Assembly: GCA_964419095.1 (NCBI GenBank)
Contig: CAYQOG010000007.1
Location: forward strand, 1-35,705
DNA: 35,705 nucleotides
DNA from: JAKAVK01 sp964419095
Lineage (GTDB): Archaea > Micrarchaeota > Micrarchaeia > Micrarchaeales > CABMGC01
Direction: 5' to 3'
This document shows, one piece after another, positions 30,788 to 35,705 of the stretch. The number at the start of each line of letters is the position of its first letter. Position 1 is the first letter of the stretch. A program made the position numbers and the translations under genes. Under the pieces are notes generated by a model. That model was not told the origin of the DNA. It did no database searches and saw only the letters and a program-made list of their open reading frames with translations.

Positions 30788-31980
30788 TGGAAGTTGAAGG
30801 TCGTGGAGTAGCTTGTTGTGGAGAAGGGACCGGCTGTCGAATTTGTCTTGGACCAGTAGAGCGTGAATTCGGCGTTCGCGTCTACAGCCTGCGCTATGGT
30901 CGCAGGGCCTAGGTTGGGCGCGTATACCGAGGCGTTCTCGCCAGGGTATAGGACTGAAGGGCTGAATCCGCGAGGGCACTGGGCGCCTCCGCCAGAGGTA
31001 TAGTTGACGGAGCTTGAAGGCGTTATGCTGAACGAGAGAGGGATCATACCGCAGCCATATCCGTAGTATATCGGCTGCGTGCCCGCGTTCTCGAATGTGA
31101 CCTTGAAGAGTATCTGGCTTCCTACGGCGGTGACTCCCGGGGTTCCATCTGCATATGAGACTGTCTGCGCTGAGAGTATCTGCACAGCGTAAGCAGGACC
31201 TGCAGGCACAGTGGTGGTAGAGGTGGTGGTGGAGGCAGATGTGGAGCTTGGCACCGTTGTCGTGGTTGCGGCCGTAGTAGTTGGTAGGCCTGCGGCAGTG
31301 GTTGTGAAGACGGTTGTGGTTGAGTTCGATTGCTGTGTAGGGGGCGCGTATGGAATGAAGTCGAATTGGGTTGAGAAGGTGGCGTTCTGGAACCTCGCAG
31401 TGTCGGAGGAATTGCTCTTTGACCAGTAGAAGAGTATGTGTGCCGTAGCGTTCTCCGGGACCGCTATCGTAAGGTTGGTGAGGTACGGCGCCTTCAGCGT
31501 AACCGTCGCGTTAGGATACAGAACGCTCATGTTCGCCTGCGCCTGGCAGTTTCCGAGCCAGTTGTGCTTGACGTTGAGAGCATATGCCGGCGTTACGTTG
31601 AATACGATCTCCTGGCCGCATGCGGTGTTGTAGTATATTGGCCGTATGCCTGTATTGGAGACTGCCACTTCGAGCAGCACGTTGCTGCCCACTGTCGTGG
31701 CGTTGAGAGAGGGGTTGCCCAGTGAGACTATGCGTGCTGAGACTATCTGCACAGTATAAGGCGATATCTGAGTGAGGTTGGTCAGCGTCCTTGAAGCCGT
31801 GGTAGTGGAGAGGTTGCTTGTCCTGCTGCCCAGCAGCGTCTTCCAGAAGTTGGAGAAGAAGCCGACTATGTCGTCCCATATGCTCTGGGTTGTGAATGAA
31901 CTGTGAGGACCTGATGCAACTATCACCTGCGCTACTATTAATCCGGCTAGGAGCGCGGACAGCGCGGTTATCCTGAGCAT
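30784..31980 (-). CDS. Exported surface protein, paralogue with two tandem domains
   Basis: 398 residues: signal or anchor helix (about 3-22), TTQSIWDDIVGFFSNFWKTL, domain 1 (about 75-205), a Ser/Thr-only linker (TTTVPSSTSASTTTSTTTV, about 226-245) and domain 2 (about 253-398). Landmarks are the same as in the neighbouring gene: Y(T/A)VQI(V/L)SA, VGS(N/Q)(V/I)L, a first Cys in (A/G)CG and a second Cys, then YWSKTNS near the end. The paralogues share only the general plan, so the duplication is old. A TATA-like TTTTATAAG at 32013-32021 sits 37 nt upstream. Confidence 0.68.
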   Translation of the reverse strand: MLRITALSALLAGLIVAQVIVASGPHSSFTTQSIWDDIVGFFSNFWKTLLGSRTSNLSTTTASRTLTNLTQISPYTVQIVSARIVSLGNPSLNATTVGSNVLLEVAVSNTGIRPIYYNTACGQEIVFNVTPAYALNVKHNWLGNCQAQANMSVLYPNATVTLKAPYLTNLTIAVPENATAHILFYWSKSNSSDTARFQNATFSTQFDFIPYAPPTQQSNSTTTVFTTTAAGLPTTTAATTTTVPSSTSASTTTSTTTVPAGPAYAVQILSAQTVSYADGTPGVTAVGSQILFKVTFENAGTQPIYYGYGCGMIPLSFSITPSSSVNYTSGGGAQCPRGFSPSVLYPGENASVYAPNLGPATIAQAVDANAEFTLYWSKTNSTAGPFSTTSYSTTFNFH

Positions 31981-32012
31981 GTTTCCACGTAATCCTATAT
32001 GCCCAGGTTCAG

Positions 32013-32021
32013 CTTATAAAA
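32013..32021 (-). promoter_or_regulatory. TATA box of the second exported-protein gene
   Basis: On the minus strand the box reads TTTTATAAG, centred about 37 nt upstream of the ATG at 31980, giving a leader of about 10 nt. Confidence 0.45.
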
Positions 32022-32051
32022 GTATCCACGGAAGCGGTTGCGCTCCGGAGG

Positions 32052-35000
32052 TCAGACCTTGCATTGGCCAGACATGGTCATCCAGCTGCAGGCAATGTTA
32101 GACGAGCATACATTGCTCCCGAGGTCCCTCATCAGGTTCGAGGAGGATGAGTTCGCCGCAGACTGCGCGCATTCGACTCCGGCGGTGCTCGAGGAGAGGA
32201 AGTTGTTGTACCCCACGCTGTCGCCGTTCGAGTTGACCAGGTATAGGCCTATCTTGTCCGATGCGGCGGTATTGTTCGTTATGATCGACTGCGAGTCTCC
32301 AACTCCGTAGATGCTTACGTTCGCGTTTATGAAATGGTTGCCGGCCACTTTTGCAGACTGCGTGTTCTGGAGTATCGCGCCGTATGAGGAATTCTCAAAG
32401 GTGTTGTTCACCGCTACAGGATTCATGGTCCCCTGGAGGACAAGGGATGCGTTTGCGCTTCCTATGGTGTTGTTGATTATCCTGGTTGAGGCTGCCGAGG
32501 AGAGTATAGCGGTAGTGAAGCCCTTGAGCACGCAGTTCTCTATCTCAACATTGGTGGAGTTTATCACGTCGACGAATGTGCCGCCGTGCGTTGCGTAGAT
32601 CGTGTGGCCCCGGCAGTTGACTATAGTGCCGCTGCCCGTGCCCACGTTGTTGTTGTATATGGTGTAGCACTTGTTCCCATAGGTATAGAGCATGTCCTGC
32701 GTGAAGGTGATTTGGGAAGTTGAAAAGACCCCTGAGCAGATTGAGTTGAGCGTCTCCTTAGGTATCGCCACAAGCCAGAGGCACCCTATCTTCTGCACTC
32801 CCGTGTTTATTCCCCCATTCTCGGCATAGAGTCCCGAAGAATCGGGAGAGCATGCGAAATCGGCCTTCTGGTTCGCGCTGGCTATGTTATTGGAGACGAG
32901 GTTGCTCCTCGAGGAGTTGAAGGAGAAGCCGTATCCGGCATTGAAGTTTGCGGTGTTGTTGACTATGACATCGTTGATCGAGCCGTTGAAGAAGAACCCG
33001 GTGCCCGAACCGAAGCTTGAGGCCACGGTGTTGTTGAGTATGGAGGAGTTCCTGATCCTGTAGAAGATGAGGCCTGTCTGCGTCGAGTATGTTACATTGA
33101 GATTGGCCACGCTGTCAAAGGAGCTGTTAGCCAGCATGACCGGGGTTGCAGTGTTGTTGATATGCAGGTTGTTCAGCCTTATCCCGTTTCCGTTGCTGAA
33201 CGATACGCCAGTGCCGAAGCTCTGTATGTAACAGTTGCTCAGCGTCACGTTTGCCATGCCTCTTGAGCTTATCCCGGTGAATCCCGCAGACCCTATCATT
33301 ATGTGGTTGTTGCAGTTCAGGTTCACATTGGGACTTGCTATGTTTATGCAGGTACCGGTTGCCGCGACCAGGCTTCCAAGAAGCGTATAATTGCCCGGCT
33401 TGGAGATCGTCGAGCAGGAATCAAGACCATAGCTGCCTGCGGCAGGAGGAACGTAGACCCTGCACGACTTCGCCCATGCGCATCCCGTTATTCCGCAAGA
33501 GTTGCCCGAGAAGGTCTGGGTGCTTGAGTTGTGGACAGAGATGGAGCAGTAGAGATCCTGCTTCGTGTTGTTCGTGAACGTGTCACCGGAATAGATGTTC
33601 GGCCCTCCGTTCAACACATAGGTTCCGTAGGTATTCTGCTTTGCGGTTACGCCGGAAAGCCGTATTCCGCTGGTTGCGTTGAGCGTAATCCCATAGGTCT
33701 CGCCGGTGGTTGATACATTGGTTATGCTGCCCGTAGTCACATTGTCAAGGTAGATGCCCCATTTTCCTCCAGTGGCCGTTATGCTTGTGAGATTCGTCTG
33801 GAACGCGTGGTTTATGCTTATTGCGTAGGTATCGTTGATGAACGAGCATCCTGCAACCGTGAGATTGTACAGTCCCACTGAAGAAGAGGCATAGACTGCG
33901 TATCCTGAATTGGATATTGAATGGCCGTTGCAGGAGAGGCGGACGTTTGGGGAGAGTATGTTTATGCATACTGCCTGGCTTGGAGGAAGGAATGAAGAGT
34001 TGACGTAATCTGCAACGTTTATGCTTCCAGAAAGAACATAAGATCCTGGAGAGTTTATCGTTCCGCAGCCAGTCACGCTGGGTCCAAGGAGCTGCGAACT
34101 GAGGTTGTATTGGGTATTGGTCTGCGAGCAGCGAGCGAAGCTGCAGAAGTTGTTGATGTTGCACTTGGAACCTGAGAAGTTGTTGTTCTGCCTCAGGCCG
34201 GAAAGGCCAGTGCACACAAGATCCACAGGGTTGTTTATGAACTGGTCTCCGGTGAATGTGTTCCTGGTCGAGTTGACTATTACCCCATAATAGGCGTTGT
34301 TCTGTATTATGTCGCCTTTCAGCTGGCTGCCTCCGCCTCCCTGGAGGTCAATGCCGCCTTTATTGCTAGACGTCCCAGATGAGTTGTCATCCAGTATGAA
34401 GTCGGATGTTGCCTTGTTCAGGTATATTCCGGAGAGAGTCGCATTCTTCGCGCTGCTGTTCGTTACATATGAGGAGGTCGAGCCGTTCAGGTAGATGTCA
34501 TAGGAGAATTTCGAGACAACGACACCGGTAACGGTTACATTGTTTACGTTCCCTATCAGTATTCCGTATGTGTATGGAGGAGTTGAGACGAAAGGGCCAC
34601 TGCCTGTTACCCCGTTCCCGTTGCCTATGAGCTTGACATTGCTGCTGGTTATGTCTATGCAGGAACCGCTCTGCAGGTTCGTGCTTATGCTGCTGGAGAG
34701 GTAGTAGGTGCCCGGAGAGCTGATTGTCGTACATGAAGAGAGTTTCGCAATGACAGTGGCAGTAGTAGTGGAGCGTGAGGTGGTTGTGGTAGTAGGGGCA
34801 GGAGCATGATACGTTACAAGGTATCCTGCAATTCCAATGATGACCACAAGGACCACTGCGATTCCCAGCGTCCTGATCATCGCATTGCGTTTCTGCTCCC
34901 TTCCTATCCTTTCCATCATTGAGTCTGAAATATTAGGTTTTCCAGGAGACGAAGAAGCAGAAGGACCTGAAGGCGCAGAAGTGCCGGATGCAGGGCTGGG

Positions 35001-35069
35001 AGATGAACCTGTAGCGGATCCGGTGCCCCCTCCAATACCCTGAGCAGATGCCCTTAATGGATTATTCAT
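32052..35069 (-). CDS. Large membrane-anchored right-handed beta-helix surface protein (NosD-like)
   Basis: 1005 residues. A disordered Ser/Pro/Gly cytoplasmic head (1-50), a transmembrane helix (about 64-87), a Thr-rich linker (90-108), and a long ectodomain of beta-helix coils (NNxFxxN, 'GI.L.n.t...i.n', many VNN/NNT). Three modules begin with C(T/G/S)TI..PG.Y.L..S(I/L), near residues 113, 335 and 553, and each closes with paired cysteines (FCSFARC, GCAWAKSC, with a final ACSWMTMSGQC). A fourth, less regular module precedes the C-terminus. The fold resembles NosD/pectate-lyase-like carbohydrate-binding proteins. Adhesion or a cell-surface role is inference; no catalytic motif is visible. 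Confidence 0.8.
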   Translation of the reverse strand: MNNPLRASAQGIGGGTGSATGSSPSPASGTSAPSGPSASSSPGKPNISDSMMERIGREQKRNAMIRTLGIAVVLVVIIGIAGYLVTYHAPAPTTTTTSRSTTTATVIAKLSSCTTISSPGTYYLSSSISTNLQSGSCIDITSSNVKLIGNGNGVTGSGPFVSTPPYTYGILIGNVNNVTVTGVVVSKFSYDIYLNGSTSSYVTNSSAKNATLSGIYLNKATSDFILDDNSSGTSSNKGGIDLQGGGGSQLKGDIIQNNAYYGVIVNSTRNTFTGDQFINNPVDLVCTGLSGLRQNNNFSGSKCNINNFCSFARCSQTNTQYNLSSQLLGPSVTGCGTINSPGSYVLSGSINVADYVNSSFLPPSQAVCINILSPNVRLSCNGHSISNSGYAVYASSSVGLYNLTVAGCSFINDTYAISINHAFQTNLTSITATGGKWGIYLDNVTTGSITNVSTTGETYGITLNATSGIRLSGVTAKQNTYGTYVLNGGPNIYSGDTFTNNTKQDLYCSISVHNSSTQTFSGNSCGITGCAWAKSCRVYVPPAAGSYGLDSCSTISKPGNYTLLGSLVAATGTCINIASPNVNLNCNNHIMIGSAGFTGISSRGMANVTLSNCYIQSFGTGVSFSNGNGIRLNNLHINNTATPVMLANSSFDSVANLNVTYSTQTGLIFYRIRNSSILNNTVASSFGSGTGFFFNGSINDVIVNNTANFNAGYGFSFNSSRSNLVSNNIASANQKADFACSPDSSGLYAENGGINTGVQKIGCLWLVAIPKETLNSICSGVFSTSQITFTQDMLYTYGNKCYTIYNNNVGTGSGTIVNCRGHTIYATHGGTFVDVINSTNVEIENCVLKGFTTAILSSAASTRIINNTIGSANASLVLQGTMNPVAVNNTFENSSYGAILQNTQSAKVAGNHFINANVSIYGVGDSQSIITNNTAASDKIGLYLVNSNGDSVGYNNFLSSSTAGVECAQSAANSSSSNLMRDLGSNVCSSNIACSWMTMSGQCKV

Positions 35070-35204
35070 GAATGCACCAATTCCATGGAATGCGGCATAT
35101 GCGAGGCCTTGATTGCTTGCGGATAGGCTATCGATATTCGCATTTATTAATCCTTGACATATCTATTTATACCATAGCATATCAGCAGTATGCCCGGAAG
35201 CCGT

Positions 35205-35226
35205 GCATACAAAGCATGCTGTATGC
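35205..35226. repeat. Inverted repeat upstream of tRNA-Thr
   Basis: GCATACA (35205-35211) and TGTATGC (35220-35226) pair around an 8-nt loop that itself contains the palindrome GCATGC. It ends 19 nt before the tRNA. It could be a binding site, or the GCATACAAAG part could serve as a weak TATA-like element about 35 nt from the tRNA start. Confidence 0.4.
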
Positions 35227-35245
35227 AAGTACCATAGCTATCCAT

Positions 35246-35319
35246 GCCCCGGTAACTCAGTCTGGCAGAGTGCCAGTTTCGTAAACTGGAAGTCGAGGGT
35301 TCAAATCCCTCTCGGGGCT
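35246..35319 (+). tRNA. tRNA-Thr (CGU)
   Basis: A complete 74-nt cloverleaf. GCCCCGG pairs with TCGGGGC (one G-T), the D stem is ACTC/GAGT, the anticodon stem is CCAGT/ACTGG around TTCGTAA (anticodon CGT), and the T arm is GAGGG-TTCAAAT-CCCTC. The discriminator is T. No CCA or intron. The opposite strand gives a spurious ORF (PREGFEPSTSSL), a known tRNA artefact. Confidence 0.97.
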
Positions 35320-35471
35320 TATTTATGCACATGAGCAAATGCATATATCCTTTTAGTTTCATAATAAGTTTACAAAAGCGATATGGCAACGCTATAAAAG
35401 CAGCCAACTGTTTCTGGGTGAAGTTATAAGAGTTACGGTGCTATTTATGGTTAGCCTAAGCTTTATTGGTG

Positions 35472-35705
35472 ATGTCTATGGTAAAACAAGCAACTGAAAT
35501 AGTCATAAATCCTATAAAGAATGAATTAGATCTGCCTATACAAAACAAGTTAGATATTGGATGGGAAAAGAATTGCAGCTGCAAGCCAAATCAACTTAAT
35601 TGTCTAACAGCGAAAGAATGGTTGAAATGCCAAATAGGCGTTTGGCAGTTTACTTATGAAAAGAGAGATTTTCGAGACAAGGCAGTTCATCCAGCTACAT
35701 TTCCA
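35472..35705 (+). CDS. DNA methyltransferase (N4-cytosine/N6-adenine type), N-terminal fragment
   Basis: 78 residues before the window ends. GVWQFTYEKRDFRDKAVHPATFP matches (in two pieces: 'GVWQF.YEKRD.RDK' and 'HPA.FP') the motif X region of restriction-modification methyltransferases, where FP is followed by motif I in the next bases. Two Cys (CSCKPNQLNC) lie before it. ATG at 35472 is chosen; another ATG at 35478 is in the same frame. The local DNA is AT-rich, which suits an acquired restriction-modification region next to a tRNA gene. The true start could be further upstream in another frame. Confidence 0.75.
   Translation, partial: MSMVKQATEIVINPIKNELDLPIQNKLDIGWEKNCSCKPNQLNCLTAKEWLKCQIGVWQFTYEKRDFRDKAVHPATFP

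Noticed and set aside
31211..31429. Val-rich plus-strand frame near the Ser/Thr linker
   Set aside because: It is the complement of the Thr/Ser linker codons of the surface protein; no microsatellite or CRISPR structure is present.
35147..35407. Minus-strand ORF across tRNA-Thr (contains PREGFEPSTSSL)
   Set aside because: The sequence is the antisense of the tRNA T arm and anticodon region, a well-known false gene.

Overview
The window looks archaeal. Start codons sit about 25-35 nt downstream of TATA-like boxes (leaderless or very short leaders). The tRNA genes lack an encoded CCA. It carries aIF5B, a DUF59/MIP18 protein and an FKBP of archaeal layout. A thermopsin-like secreted acid protease, an ferredoxin-type complex I without NuoEFG, and many small membrane-anchored surface proteins point to an acidophile. 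The best guess from content is a Micrarchaeota (ARMAN-like) DPANN archaeon; Thermoplasmata cannot be excluded from the sequence alone. There are no rRNA genes, CRISPR arrays or insertion sequences.

Layout. 1-780 is an AT-rich patch with small ORFs and a Doc-family protein. 784-3886 holds an orphan RnfD/NqrB-like membrane protein with a small anchored partner, two Ser/Thr-rich exported ORFs and an MFS-like transporter. 3941-7219 holds a membrane-anchored FKBP isomerase, a carboxynorspermidine dehydrogenase/decarboxylase pair (polyamine synthesis) and a small zinc ribbon. 7354-13237 holds a GT-C-like membrane protein, DoxX, a protein built of four ribosomal P1/P2-like repeats, an SDR oxidoreductase, aquaporin, MscL with a zinc ribbon and a SIMPL protein. 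13250-16951 (minus) holds class II LysRS, a thermopsin-like protease, a VOC protein and an anchored protein, followed by tRNA-Lys(UUU).

17160-24917 is one tight operon nuoABCDHIJKLN, encoding a proton-pumping complex I core without the NADH module (EFG) and without nuoM. 24979-28726 holds DUF59, a Fic protein behind an elaborate repeated operator, ndk, and divergent infB (aIF5B). After infB comes a vapBC toxin-antitoxin cassette, then two paralogous exported proteins. Short copies of the infB 3' end recur at the boundaries of these units, which looks like an integration or duplication hotspot. 32052-35069 is a 1005-residue anchored beta-helix (NosD-like) surface protein. tRNA-Thr(CGU) follows, and the window ends inside a DNA methyltransferase gene.

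The observations most worth following are the four-repeat P1/P2-like protein (9352-10338), the repeated infB tail (28696, 29364, 30740), the 39-nt double-unit operator before fic (26226-26304), and the reduced nuo locus. All family names are from reading motifs; no database search was run.
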